A stretch of 64,000 nt of DNA. Origin: Dyadobacter diqingensis. GTDB taxonomy: Bacteria > Bacteroidota > Bacteroidia > Cytophagales > Spirosomataceae. Below are positions 43,795 to 52,518 of this stretch, piece after piece (the stretch's first letter is position 1; every line of letters starts with the position of its first letter). The notes below the pieces were generated by a model. The model ran no database searches, was not told where the DNA came from, and saw only the letters and a program-made list of their open reading frames with translations. The stretch covers positions 682,001 through 746,000 of the forward strand of contig NZ_JAMXKF010000004.1 of assembly GCF_024220585.1 (NCBI RefSeq), given 5' to 3'. A program made the translations under genes and the position numbers.

Positions 43795-46700
43795 TTAAAA
43801 ACCAATATTTAAACCAAAAATCACCGTCTTCGCTTTTGGGTAGCTCAGGTAATCGATACCGTAAGAAGTGATACCGTTGATCGATCTGTCGTTGTTCACC
43901 TCAGGATCGTAGCCGTTGTATTTGGTGGCAACAAACAAGTTCTGGCCAGTGATCGAAACACGGATCGTTTGGACCCACTTATTGATTCCCAAAGCAGTTG
44001 TGTTCAGGTTGTAACCCAATGCAAGGTTATTCAATCTTAAAAACGCGCCATTTTTCAGGTAACGTGTCGATACAGGAGCCGAGTTGCTTGTTGATTCTTC
44101 TGCATTCGCAAAGGCCTCAGGTATCACGTTAAGTCCTTTTGACAATCTCAGCTTATAGAAATTGGAGTTGGCCGTGTTGTCGTAAAGCTTGTTTCCTGAT
44201 ACACCGTTGAAGTTGGCAGTAAGGTCAAATCCTTTGAAACCGATGTTTCCGCTGAAATTGTACATTTTGGTAGGAAGTGCAGAACCTGCCGCAACGCGAT
44301 CCTTATCCGTGATGATGCCATCACCGTCCACATCTCTGAATTTGCTGATACCTTTATCATCAAAGCCGATAAACTCTTTCAGATAGAACGTACCGATAGG
44401 TTCGCCGCTGATATAACCATTGATCGTTGCAGACGTAAGTCCTGATCCCTGGGCAGATCCCGATGGAATTACCGAATAAGGAGAATTTTTAACATTGTTT
44501 TTGATAAAAGTAATGTTACCCGCCAGCCCAAATCGTATGCCGTTCGCAAGCGATTTTCTATACGCAAGGTCGATTTCTGTTCCTTCATTGATGATTTTCA
44601 TATTGTCAACGTTAGTCCAGAACGTACCGGCGGGCTGTACCGGATCGGACGGAATTACTTCCAGAAGTATTTTTTCTGATGTTTTTCTGAAATAGTCAAT
44701 CGATCCGCTCAATGCTCCTTTGAAAAGGGCAAAATCAATACCTAAGTCGGTTTGAGCCGAAGTTTCCCACTGAATGTCCGGGTTTGCCAAACGGGCATAA
44801 GTCGTTCCGCCAAAATAAGCACCGGCATTGAATAAAGGATAAGTTGTTTTGTCCGTAATGGTTGAAGTAAACAACGCCTGGGTGATTTTGGAAGGAATTT
44901 CTTGGTTACCGGTTTGTCCCCAGCCTGCACGGATTTTCAGATCGCTGAACGCAGATGATTTAAGGAAGTTTTCCTCAGAAAGTCTCCATCCCAAAGAGAA
45001 CGAAGGGAAAACCCCGTACTTGTTATTGGCACCAAATTTCGAAGAACCATCCACACGAACCGTTGCCGTTACCAGATACTTGTCTTTGAAGGCATAATTA
45101 ACCCTTGAAAAGAATGACTGCAATTCGTTCAGCGTGGCCTCTCCCGTTGGTCGGTTGTTAAGCAGGCTGATGTCTTGTCCGGTACCCGGGTTGTAGATAG
45201 GTTCTACCCCACCCACCGGAAATTTGTTGATGCTGTAAGTTCTTTTTCGCAACGATATTTTCTGATAAGAATGACCCGCCAACGCAGAGAAGTTATGATT
45301 ATTCTTGTCGATGGTATAGGTGATATAGTTTTCGATCAGTCTGTTGCTGTTTCGTACGTCCCTGGTTTCTAAACGACCATCCTGAAAAGGCACCTTATTG
45401 GCGAGCGATTGGAGATCCTGCGTCGAAGTTGAGTTATCGATACCAAAATTAAGCTTATAGACAAGGCCTTTGATAATCGTCACCGAAGGAGAAATATTAC
45501 CGATCACACGATTTGTCGTCGTAAGGTCCTTTTCCAATGCCAGGGTAATCAAAGGGTTGGTACCATCTACATATTGGAATGGCTGACCTTTGTCATCGTA
45601 TGCCGGATAAGTTGGATTTGCCGAAATCGCCGCACCGATCATCCCTTGTGCAGGACGCAGGTTCTTGGTATTGGTCGCGTTAAGATTGATATCCAGACTA
45701 ACGCGGTCATTAAGCAACTTCTGGTTCAGGTTAATTCTACCGGTATAACGGTCAAGATTACTGTTTTTAAGAATACCTTCCTGTTTTTGCAAACCTACCG
45801 AAGCATAATACGTCAGCTTGTCGGTTCCCCCGCCCAGTGATATGTTATGATTTTGCGTAATGCCGGTACGGGAAATTTCCTTTTGCCAGTCAGTATCACC
45901 TTTTCCATCGATCAGCGTACCGCCTAACTTGGTTACCTCGGTACGGAATTCATCTGCTGACAAGATATCCAATGGTCTTGCCATTTTTGAAATTCCAAAA
46001 CTGCCTGAGTAATTAACGGTTGCCATACCGGACTTACCCTTTTTGGTTGTGATCAAAATAACTCCATTCGCGCCTCTTGCACCATAAATCGCCGTTGCAG
46101 ACGCATCTTTCAAAACATCAATGGACTCGATATCCTGTGGGTTTAAAAAGCTAAGCGGGTTGGTAGATCCACCCGTGCTGCTGTTGTCCAGCGCAAGGCC
46201 GTCCACGACAAACAGCGGCGTACTTCCCGTACGAACCCCGCCTGGACCACGAACAGCGATACTAACCGTACCACCCGGTTCTCCGGTTGCAGACGTTACG
46301 TTTACACCGGCCACTTTTCCCTGAAACAACTGTTCAGGAGAGTTGATAATCCCCGTGTTAAATTCAGAGCTTTTTAGCGATTTAACGGATCCGGTAATAT
46401 CCTTTTTAGCAGTACTACCATAACCTACCACAACAACTTCACTCAAATCGGAAGCCGATTCTTTCAGCGTCACTTTAACAGAACTGTTGTTTGACTCGGT
46501 CAGTAGAAAATCTGTTACCGATTGTTTTTCAAAACCAATGTAGCTGAAATCAATGGTGTATCTTTTACCCGCTTCAAGGGCACTGAAGGTAAATTCTCCT
46601 TTTTCGTTTGTCGTCGTACCTTGTTTGTTACTTCCGTCTGTTCCCGCTATCACTACTGTCACACCGGGAAGTCCCTCGTTGTTGGCAGTAACTACCTTTC

Positions 46701-46860
46701 CACTCAGTGGAATGTCTTTCATTGTCCTTACAGACAAATAGGAACCGTGCCGCTTATTTTCAGAGAGTGTGCCCGCATTTGCGTTCAGGCTTAACACCGC
46801 AGTGAAGGACAAAAAGCAACAGCAGATACCTCTTTTGCTGACTAATAGAGTTTGTCTCAT
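43795..46860 (-). CDS. SusC/RagA-family TonB-linked outer membrane transporter
   Basis: The protein has 1021 residues. After the leader comes a carboxypeptidase-regulatory-like domain (about 50-130, DIPLSGKVVTANNEGLPGVTV), then the TonB-box region VVVVGYGSTAKKDITGSV, the plug with GVNVTSATGEPGGT and RGANGVILITTKKGKSG, and a beta-barrel ending in KTVIFGLNIGF. It imports the ligand captured by the SusD-like partner using TonB energy. No STN domain is present, so regulation by an anti-sigma partner is not indicated; instead LacI-type operators lie upstream. No glycoside hydrolase gene is adjacent, so the substrate cannot be read from context. Confidence 0.93.
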   Translation of the reverse strand: MRQTLLVSKRGICCCFLSFTAVLSLNANAGTLSENKRHGSYLSVRTMKDIPLSGKVVTANNEGLPGVTVVIAGTDGSNKQGTTTNEKGEFTFSALEAGKRYTIDFSYIGFEKQSVTDFLLTESNNSSVKVTLKESASDLSEVVVVGYGSTAKKDITGSVKSLKSSEFNTGIINSPEQLFQGKVAGVNVTSATGEPGGTVSIAVRGPGGVRTGSTPLFVVDGLALDNSSTGGSTNPLSFLNPQDIESIDVLKDASATAIYGARGANGVILITTKKGKSGMATVNYSGSFGISKMARPLDILSADEFRTEVTKLGGTLIDGKGDTDWQKEISRTGITQNHNISLGGGTDKLTYYASVGLQKQEGILKNSNLDRYTGRINLNQKLLNDRVSLDINLNATNTKNLRPAQGMIGAAISANPTYPAYDDKGQPFQYVDGTNPLITLALEKDLTTTNRVIGNISPSVTIIKGLVYKLNFGIDNSTSTQDLQSLANKVPFQDGRLETRDVRNSNRLIENYITYTIDKNNHNFSALAGHSYQKISLRKRTYSINKFPVGGVEPIYNPGTGQDISLLNNRPTGEATLNELQSFFSRVNYAFKDKYLVTATVRVDGSSKFGANNKYGVFPSFSLGWRLSEENFLKSSAFSDLKIRAGWGQTGNQEIPSKITQALFTSTITDKTTYPLFNAGAYFGGTTYARLANPDIQWETSAQTDLGIDFALFKGALSGSIDYFRKTSEKILLEVIPSDPVQPAGTFWTNVDNMKIINEGTEIDLAYRKSLANGIRFGLAGNITFIKNNVKNSPYSVIPSGSAQGSGLTSATINGYISGEPIGTFYLKEFIGFDDKGISKFRDVDGDGIITDKDRVAAGSALPTKMYNFSGNIGFKGFDLTANFNGVSGNKLYDNTANSNFYKLRLSKGLNVIPEAFANAEESTSNSAPVSTRYLKNGAFLRLNNLALGYNLNTTALGINKWVQTIRVSITGQNLFVATKYNGYDPEVNNDRSINGITSYGIDYLSYPKAKTVIFGLNIGF

Positions 46861-46911
46861 AATGTGGATTATTTGATTTTAAAGATTGATAATAAACTAT
46901 TCAGGAAGGGT

Positions 46912-46941
46912 TTGTATACCGTATGAGTAAGATTGTATACC
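46912..46941. repeat. Two TTGTATACC repeats in the susC leader
   Basis: TTGTATACC occurs at 46912-46920 and 46933-46941, 21 bases apart (two helical turns). GTATAC is a palindrome at the core of each. They lie 50-80 bases before the susC ATG on the minus strand, near the presumed transcription start, so a regulator or RNA-level element is possible. Confidence 0.5.
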
Positions 46942-46948
46942 AAAATTA
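46941..46948 (-). promoter_or_regulatory. Candidate -7 promoter box of susC
   Basis: On the minus strand this reads TAATTTTG, an exact match to TAnnTTTG. Transcription would start near 46934, giving a leader of about 75 bases. No TTG is seen at the -33 spacing, as expected if an activator is required. Confidence 0.4.
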
Positions 46949-46997
46949 CAAATTGTATTATTGATATAAAAAATATAAAATAGCTTACACCCCAATG

Positions 46998-47027
46998 CAA
47001 ACGTTTGAAATTTTTTGCAAACGTTTG
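46998..47027. promoter_or_regulatory. Tandem LacI-type operators upstream of susC
   Basis: TGCAAACGTTTGAAA occurs twice, its core CAAACGTTTG (a perfect palindrome) lying at 46998-47007 and 47018-47027, exactly 20 bases apart. A palindrome with a central CG is the classical half-site pattern of LacI/GalR regulators. They lie about 60-95 bases upstream of the presumed start, an activator-like position. No LacI gene is present in the window. Confidence 0.7.
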
Positions 47028-47214
47028 AAATAAATCTTTTGTCTGAAAAGAAAGTATTGAGAACCAGGTCAGGTTGTTGTAATGAAGTAAATAACTCAAT
47101 CCGTTTGTATTCAAAATAACTCTTAATGCGTAATCAAGGCGCAAAAGTGCATTGCCTATATTACCCCATGATTAAGCCAATGTGAACAAGCTATTGCCAA
47201 TATGTAATATACAA

Positions 47215-47243
47215 AAAAGGCCATTCTAAAAGAACGGCCTTTT
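47215..47243 (-). terminator. Terminator after the GT-C membrane protein gene
   Basis: AAAAGGCC (47215-47222) pairs with GGCCTTTT (47236-47243) and TTCT with AGAA, with one mismatch and a 3-base loop. On the minus strand it is followed by a T run (the plus-strand A run at 47213-47218). Confidence 0.82.
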
Positions 47244-47294
47244 GCACAATTTATATTTTATATGATAACGAATACAGGTTGTAAATTTCCCGAT

Positions 47295-48998
47295 TCACTT
47301 TTTCTCTCCCCTGTAAACGTAATAAGGACTCCCCCATTCTTTATCGAAAACTTTCACGGGTTCTAATCCGTCGAGTTTTTTCTCGGTTACTACGTACTCG
47401 TATTTACCATCCTTGAAATCCTGAAAAGCTATTTCTGTCTGGATGCTGTGGCTTGCAAGTTCTACGGCATCAAAATAGATGTCATAATCGTATACTTTTC
47501 GTTTTTCCTGCTGCGTGTATTTCAGCAATATTTTGTATTCCGTATCGTATTGCCTTTCATCTTCGAACGCAAATGCATTGGCGATAATCGGCAGATCCTT
47601 GCCGTCCACCTCCATACCAGCCTTACTTCCCAAAAGATAATTTAGCTTCTTGATCATTTTCTGTTTATCCATATTTTGCTCCTGTTCACGCAGCAAACAA
47701 TTATATGTTTTTGGAATAAAGAATTCAAATTCAGGGTTAAGCAGCATTTTCGTCCCAGATGGTAACGTCAGGATCCAGTCATGGGCATCATTCATATTCA
47801 CTCTCTTGTGCACACGTGTATGATATCCGTAAGAAGCACTAATATTGGCCACAGCAACCATGACAACCATGGCCAAAGCCAGCTTCGATCCAACTGTTTT
47901 GCCTTTTTCCACGACAAAACTTAACCCCAAACCAATCAGAAACATATTGACCACGGCGGCTGGCAATACATGGGTATCGTAAATGAGTGAGGACCTTAAA
48001 ACGAGAAAGAGAAACAAGAACAAGTTACCGATCAGTAAATAATAAACCAGCTTTCCGGTTTTCAGCAATTGAAAAATTCCCAGTCCGCTTAATGCCAGAA
48101 TGATGTAATTCACTGGCTGGCTCAGATACAGGCCGATATACTCCATATTGAATAAAGTCCCCATGGGTTTGTCATTGATTTTGGCAATGATCCCCCCAAC
48201 AAACGATTTGAGAACCACCAGCGTATCAGAGATGATAAACGGACAGAAAACAATAAAAGACAACAACATCATCAGCAACGAGAACAACACGGCTCTGAAT
48301 TTTTTCTCATCGGAAAGCAAGAAGACGGCGCCAATAAAAAACGGTACAAAAAATGCAAATATCAATCGTTCAGCCAATATCAGACCAAAGATTACGGATC
48401 CGATCGCGACTTCTCTTGACGTAAGCCTTTTCGAAAACAAGATCCTGGCGATCAGCAAAATAAATAAATTACCGGCAAGTGCCTCAGGCCTTAACACAGG
48501 CGTTGTGTCCAAAACCAGTGTTGACGTAATAAAAATAACCGGCAGGAAAAACCGTGCAGAATCCGTCAACAGCACATGATCCCGTTTGTAAATAACGCTT
48601 GCAGTTTGCCAGAGAATTAACCCGACGGCAAGTATTTGAAAACCTCTGCCCAGCAATATAAACGACTCACGGTCTGCCAGAAATTGGTAGGCTTGCTTAT
48701 CAAAAATATCAAATACGGAAATAAGTCCGGTGATACTGCCCAGATTTTGGAGCACCGACATGAAACATGACGCTCCAAAGGCAATAAAGTAAAACAGCAT
48801 ACTCGGCGCTGCCGGCCAGTCGAGGCCGCGTGGGGTATTGCCGTACCACAGCAGGACGCCAGAATCGGCGACAAAATTTTCATCTGTGGTGTAGTATCCA
48901 TGGAAAGGCGGATAGACTACACTGCAACAAAATATGAAAAATATGACTAAACCTAGTAATGTGTACGTAACTGTTTTGCGATATTTAGTAGAAATCAT
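47295..48998 (-). CDS. Multi-pass GT-C-like membrane glycosyltransferase
   Basis: The protein has 567 residues with an estimated eleven membrane helices in the first 400 residues, then a soluble C-terminal domain of about 150. The first periplasmic loop holds an acidic TTDEN stretch near residue 40 and GNTPRGLDWPA, as in GT-C transferases (GT39/GT83-like or O-antigen-type enzymes). It probably uses a polyprenyl-linked sugar. It is divergent from the SGNH gene that begins the polysaccharide cluster, and the two share one short promoter region. Exact function is unknown. Confidence 0.7.
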   Translation of the reverse strand: MISTKYRKTVTYTLLGLVIFFIFCCSVVYPPFHGYYTTDENFVADSGVLLWYGNTPRGLDWPAAPSMLFYFIAFGASCFMSVLQNLGSITGLISVFDIFDKQAYQFLADRESFILLGRGFQILAVGLILWQTASVIYKRDHVLLTDSARFFLPVIFITSTLVLDTTPVLRPEALAGNLFILLIARILFSKRLTSREVAIGSVIFGLILAERLIFAFFVPFFIGAVFLLSDEKKFRAVLFSLLMMLLSFIVFCPFIISDTLVVLKSFVGGIIAKINDKPMGTLFNMEYIGLYLSQPVNYIILALSGLGIFQLLKTGKLVYYLLIGNLFLFLFLVLRSSLIYDTHVLPAAVVNMFLIGLGLSFVVEKGKTVGSKLALAMVVMVAVANISASYGYHTRVHKRVNMNDAHDWILTLPSGTKMLLNPEFEFFIPKTYNCLLREQEQNMDKQKMIKKLNYLLGSKAGMEVDGKDLPIIANAFAFEDERQYDTEYKILLKYTQQEKRKVYDYDIYFDAVELASHSIQTEIAFQDFKDGKYEYVVTEKKLDGLEPVKVFDKEWGSPYYVYRGEKK

Positions 48999-49040
48999 GC
49001 TGCGAATTTCAATAAAAAATCAAAAATGAAAAAGTAATTA

Positions 49041-49071
49041 TAAATTTGCATCTGCGAACATCGCAAAAATA
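49041..49071. promoter_or_regulatory. Face-to-face -7 boxes with an inverted repeat between them
   Basis: TAAATTTG (49041-49048, plus) and, on the minus strand, TATTTTTG (plus coordinates 49064-49071) are both exact TAnnTTTG matches and point toward each other. Between them, TGCGA-ACA-TCGCA (49053-49065) is a perfect inverted repeat. The two predicted starts fall inside or next to it, so the two genes may be mutually exclusive or co-regulated. Confidence 0.45.
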
Positions 49072-49081
49072 GAATTACTTT

Positions 49082-50107
49082 ATGCTAAAATTTATTTTCA
49101 GGTTTATTATTTTTCTGATAATCGTTGCAGGCGTTGCCGAGGCTGTCCTCCGTTTTAAATATGGATTTTGCAATGCTCCGCTCTATGTTTCTGATCCTGA
49201 CTTTGAATATATATACGCTCCAAATCAGGAAGTAAAGCGATTTGGAAACGTCGTTCGCACCAATAATTTCTCCATGCGTAATGAGGCTATCTCTCCTGCT
49301 GATTCCATCACAATCCTACTCGTAGGTGATTCGGTTGTCAATGGAGGCAGTTTGACGGATCAGGACAGCCTTGCGACTACTTTCCTGGAAAAGCGGCTTT
49401 CAGCCAAATTAAACAAGCGTGTTCGTGTATTAAACATCTCCGCGGGCTCCTGGGGCCCTGATAACGTGGCGGCTTACCTGAAAAAATTCGGATTGTTTAA
49501 GGCAAAATTGATTTGTCTGGTGACGAGCAGCCACGATGCACATGATATCATGGGCCATGAGATGGTTGTTGGTGTTGATCCCAATATGCCGAATAAACAA
49601 TATAAATCGGCGATTCTGGAAGTGTGGGACCGTTATAAATACCTGTACCCCTATTACGTAGAGTATTATTCGGAACGTATCCCGTTTTTCTCTACTCAAA
49701 AAGAACCTGATCCGGTTGCGCAAAAACCAAAGACTGATACGACATCTGTTGCGGTTGCCACGCCGCCGCCTGCAACACCGGATGCGGGTATTAGGAAGTC
49801 CGGAATCGGATTTAACCCGGGTTATGAGCAGCTTGTAAATATAGCAAAGGAAAATTCCATTCCGTTTTTCATATATCTGCATCCTGAGATTTCGGAAATT
49901 GATTCCGGCCGTTTCAACGACCAGGGAGCCGAAATCATTAAGTTTGCCAGAGACAATAACGTCAGACTTATTGACGAGTTTCAGTTTGGCATTTCTAAAA
50001 AGCTTTATCGCAAAATGGATGTTGTGCATTTTAACAATGCAGGTCAGGTTTTTCTGGCAAACAACCTCTACCCGCTATTTCTTGACTACTTAAAACCGAA
50101 ACAATAA
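49082..50107 (+). CDS. Membrane-anchored SGNH/GDSL-type hydrolase or acyltransferase-like protein
   Basis: The protein has 341 residues with one N-terminal membrane anchor (FIIFLIIVAGVAEAVL). Block I GDSVVNGG gives S84, block II is SAGSWGPDN, a SSHDAHD segment follows, and a late DVVH (about 313-316) completes the Asp-His pair. The large middle insertion contains a Pro/Thr-rich stretch of low complexity (about 205-235). SGNH proteins with an anchor often add or remove acetyl groups on polysaccharides. The next gene starts with a TAATG overlap, so this is the first gene of the polysaccharide operon. Confidence 0.78.
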   Translation: MLKFIFRFIIFLIIVAGVAEAVLRFKYGFCNAPLYVSDPDFEYIYAPNQEVKRFGNVVRTNNFSMRNEAISPADSITILLVGDSVVNGGSLTDQDSLATTFLEKRLSAKLNKRVRVLNISAGSWGPDNVAAYLKKFGLFKAKLICLVTSSHDAHDIMGHEMVVGVDPNMPNKQYKSAILEVWDRYKYLYPYYVEYYSERIPFFSTQKEPDPVAQKPKTDTTSVAVATPPPATPDAGIRKSGIGFNPGYEQLVNIAKENSIPFFIYLHPEISEIDSGRFNDQGAEIIKFARDNNVRLIDEFQFGISKKLYRKMDVVHFNNAGQVFLANNLYPLFLDYLKPKQ

Positions 50108-51258
50108 TGCGTATACTGGTTATTCACAATCAATTATGGGCGCATTATAAGTCTAAACTTTTTAGTGAAATCTATTCGAACCTGAGCTCATCCGAGCCGG
50201 GAAGCGTGTTTTCTGTCGCCCACATTGCACTGCATGAGGCGAGCAGAAGTGTCATGAAAGATGACGAAACGGTGAAGTATGATTACCCATATAAGGTTTT
50301 GTTCAACCGCAGTCTGGATTCTGTCGGTTTCAAGGAACGCGTAAAAGCACTTTTTAAAACTTTCAATGAATTTCAGCCAACGATTTTAAATGTAACCGGG
50401 TATTTCGACTACGCCCAGGTTGCGCTGATGGTCTACGCAAGATGGAAGGGCGTGAAAGTAGTACTCTCGTCAGAATCTTCCACGATGGACCACAACCGTT
50501 CGCCGATTAAAGAAAAGATCAAAAGCTGGATCGTGAGCAATGCGAACGCCTTTTTCTGTTTCGGAAAATCTTCTGCGGACTACCTGCTTTCGTTAGGTGT
50601 GAAAGAATCACAAATCGCGGTCAAACACGCTGCGGTCATTGATGAAGACATTATCAGAACTCATTTTGAAAAAGCAAAAAAAGCCTTTGATCAGGATTTG
50701 TCCGCACCAACAAAAAGGCAGTTTGTATATGTAGGCAGGCTGGCTGAGGAGAAAAATCTGGAAATGTTAATTGAGACATTCAAATCGCTGAAAGAAAAAC
50801 CGGCCGGAGCGGACTGGAACCTGCTGTTTGTCGGGGATGGACCAGCCCGAAAGAGCCTCGAATTACTATCCGGAGATTATCTTCAAAATAAAAGCATCAT
50901 CTTTGCAGGCGGCCATCCCTGGTATAAAGTTCCGGAGTGGCTTGCCCAAAGCGATGTGCTGATATTGCCAAGTAAGTCAGAACCCTGGGGTCTGGTGGTC
51001 AACGAAGCCATGGTATGCGGTATGCCGGTGATCGTATCCGAAAAGTGCGGTTGTGCAGAAGATCTTGTCAAAGACAATGTCAACGGCTTTACATTCAGTC
51101 CTGATAACAAATCACAATTAGAAAACGCCATGCAGTTTTTTGCGAAACATCCTGAAAAGATAGAGCCCATGGGCGACGCATCGCTGGCATTAATAAAACC
51201 ATTTTCATCAAAAACTGTTGCCAAAGAAATGGTAGCCTGTTACAAAAGTTTAGGTTGA
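50107..51258 (+). CDS. GT4-family glycosyltransferase
   Basis: The protein has 383 residues, with two Rossmann domains of GT-B fold. The C-terminal domain shows VYVGRLAEEKNLEMLIETFK, then GDGPARK, and the catalytic E-x7-E motif SEPWGLVVNEAM. Retaining transferases of this kind build polysaccharide from nucleotide sugars in the cytosol. The gene begins at the overlap TAATG with the SGNH gene and is translationally coupled. Confidence 0.9.
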   Translation: MRILVIHNQLWAHYKSKLFSEIYSNLSSSEPGSVFSVAHIALHEASRSVMKDDETVKYDYPYKVLFNRSLDSVGFKERVKALFKTFNEFQPTILNVTGYFDYAQVALMVYARWKGVKVVLSSESSTMDHNRSPIKEKIKSWIVSNANAFFCFGKSSADYLLSLGVKESQIAVKHAAVIDEDIIRTHFEKAKKAFDQDLSAPTKRQFVYVGRLAEEKNLEMLIETFKSLKEKPAGADWNLLFVGDGPARKSLELLSGDYLQNKSIIFAGGHPWYKVPEWLAQSDVLILPSKSEPWGLVVNEAMVCGMPVIVSEKCGCAEDLVKDNVNGFTFSPDNKSQLENAMQFFAKHPEKIEPMGDASLALIKPFSSKTVAKEMVACYKSLG

Positions 51259-51309
51259 CACGACGGATATCGGTGAACCGGTAACAAGTTATTACACATT
51301 ATATAAATT

Positions 51310-52458
51310 ATGCGAATTCTAAATATCTGTGCTTATACCTGGGCTATTGGAGGCCCTGCAAGAATTATTTACGACCACACCACGGAGGTATTAAGCCAGG
51401 GACACGAGGTAGATATTCTAAGCCCGATGACCCCGGGCGAAAAAATGTACCCGGCCCCGGAGGGCGCCGGACTGATCCCATGCAAGCGCACCACGCCGAT
51501 CAGTAATTTCTACCGCGAGTTTTCGATCGAAATGTATGATTATCTCAAAAAGAACATTCACCGGTATGATATTATCCATATGCACGGGATATGGCATTTT
51601 GGAAGTCTGGCACCGTTCCTGATCCCGCATAAAGCGGCCTTGGTAATCACCATTCACGGTTTGCTTGACCGCTGGGCGGTTGCACACAGCAAGTGGAAAA
51701 AAGATATTGTTACAGCTTTGTATCAGAAAAAAATCCTGGGCAAGGCAGATTTGATTCAGATTAATAATACCGATGAAGAGGAAGATGTGATCCGGTATCT
51801 TGGCTATCGCCCGGCCAATATGGTGATCGTTCCCAACGGAATGAAGGTTTCGGAGTACATTAATTTGCCGGAAAAGGGAATTTTCAGAAAAAAACATGGC
51901 ATCCGTCCGGACCAGCAAATGGTGCTGTTCATGGGGCGTCTTAATATTAAAAAGGGCCTGGATCTGTTGCTTCCGGCCTTTCAGCAGGTATATGAAAAAT
52001 TGCCAAATGCGGTGTTAATCCTTGCCGGGCCGGATGACGGTTATCAGGCAGAAACTGAGGAATTTATTAACAAGCATAATCTGGGAGACCGGATCAAACT
52101 TGTAGGTATGCTTACCGACACGATCAAAAAAGAAGCACTGGCAGATGCCGATCTTTTCGTCCTTCCTTCCTATTCCGAAGGTTTTTCGATTGCTGTGCTT
52201 GAAGCGATGACCTCCAAAGTACCCACGCTGGTTTCTGACCGTGTTGGTTTTGGCGATTACATCAAAAAATACAATGCTTCTTATCTAACTCCGCTGACCA
52301 GCGAAGGAGTAGCAGCAGGACTTCTTAAAATATTGCAAGATAAAACGTACGCTGATCAATTAAAAAATCAGGCTTTCAGGATGGTGACGGAGAATTTTGA
52401 CATCACCGTCGTTGCAAACCAATTATTGGAAGAGTACAAGAAAATTAAAAAAATGTAA
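51310..52458 (+). CDS. GT4-family glycosyltransferase
   Basis: The protein has 382 residues. An N-terminal GGPARIIYD stretch is typical of GT4 acceptor domains, and the C-terminal donor domain has LFMGRLNIKKGLDLLLPAF, LAGPDDGY and the E-x7-E motif SEGFSIAVLEAM. It transfers a hexose-type sugar to the growing polysaccharide on the inner face of the membrane. It lies 51 bases after the first GT4 and 60 before a GT2. Donor and acceptor are not predictable. Confidence 0.9.
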   Translation: MRILNICAYTWAIGGPARIIYDHTTEVLSQGHEVDILSPMTPGEKMYPAPEGAGLIPCKRTTPISNFYREFSIEMYDYLKKNIHRYDIIHMHGIWHFGSLAPFLIPHKAALVITIHGLLDRWAVAHSKWKKDIVTALYQKKILGKADLIQINNTDEEEDVIRYLGYRPANMVIVPNGMKVSEYINLPEKGIFRKKHGIRPDQQMVLFMGRLNIKKGLDLLLPAFQQVYEKLPNAVLILAGPDDGYQAETEEFINKHNLGDRIKLVGMLTDTIKKEALADADLFVLPSYSEGFSIAVLEAMTSKVPTLVSDRVGFGDYIKKYNASYLTPLTSEGVAAGLLKILQDKTYADQLKNQAFRMVTENFDITVVANQLLEEYKKIKKM

Positions 52459-52518
52459 TTACCTTTGGCAGAGTAAAACATACACTAAACCGTAATTTCC
52501 ACAATTCCAGACCACAAT

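Larger units (their letters stand above)
46861..47294. other. Non-coding region between the SusCD operon and the GT-C gene
   Basis: The region holds, from left to right, a repeated TTGTATACC pair, a candidate -7 box for susC, two LacI-type operators and a terminator for the gene at right, each listed separately. A 91-codon minus-strand open frame spans 46869-47144, but it covers the operator sites, has an uneven composition, and is probably not a gene. Confidence 0.6.

Noticed and set aside
46869..47144. 91-codon minus-strand open frame with hydrophobic stretches upstream of susC
   Set aside because: It covers the LacI-type operators and the candidate promoter, and its sequence has no family pattern, so it is most likely chance in AT-rich DNA.
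49430..50029. 199-codon minus-strand open frame opposite the anchored SGNH gene
   Set aside because: The SGNH frame has conserved catalytic blocks; the opposite frame is rich in Arg and Asn and has none.
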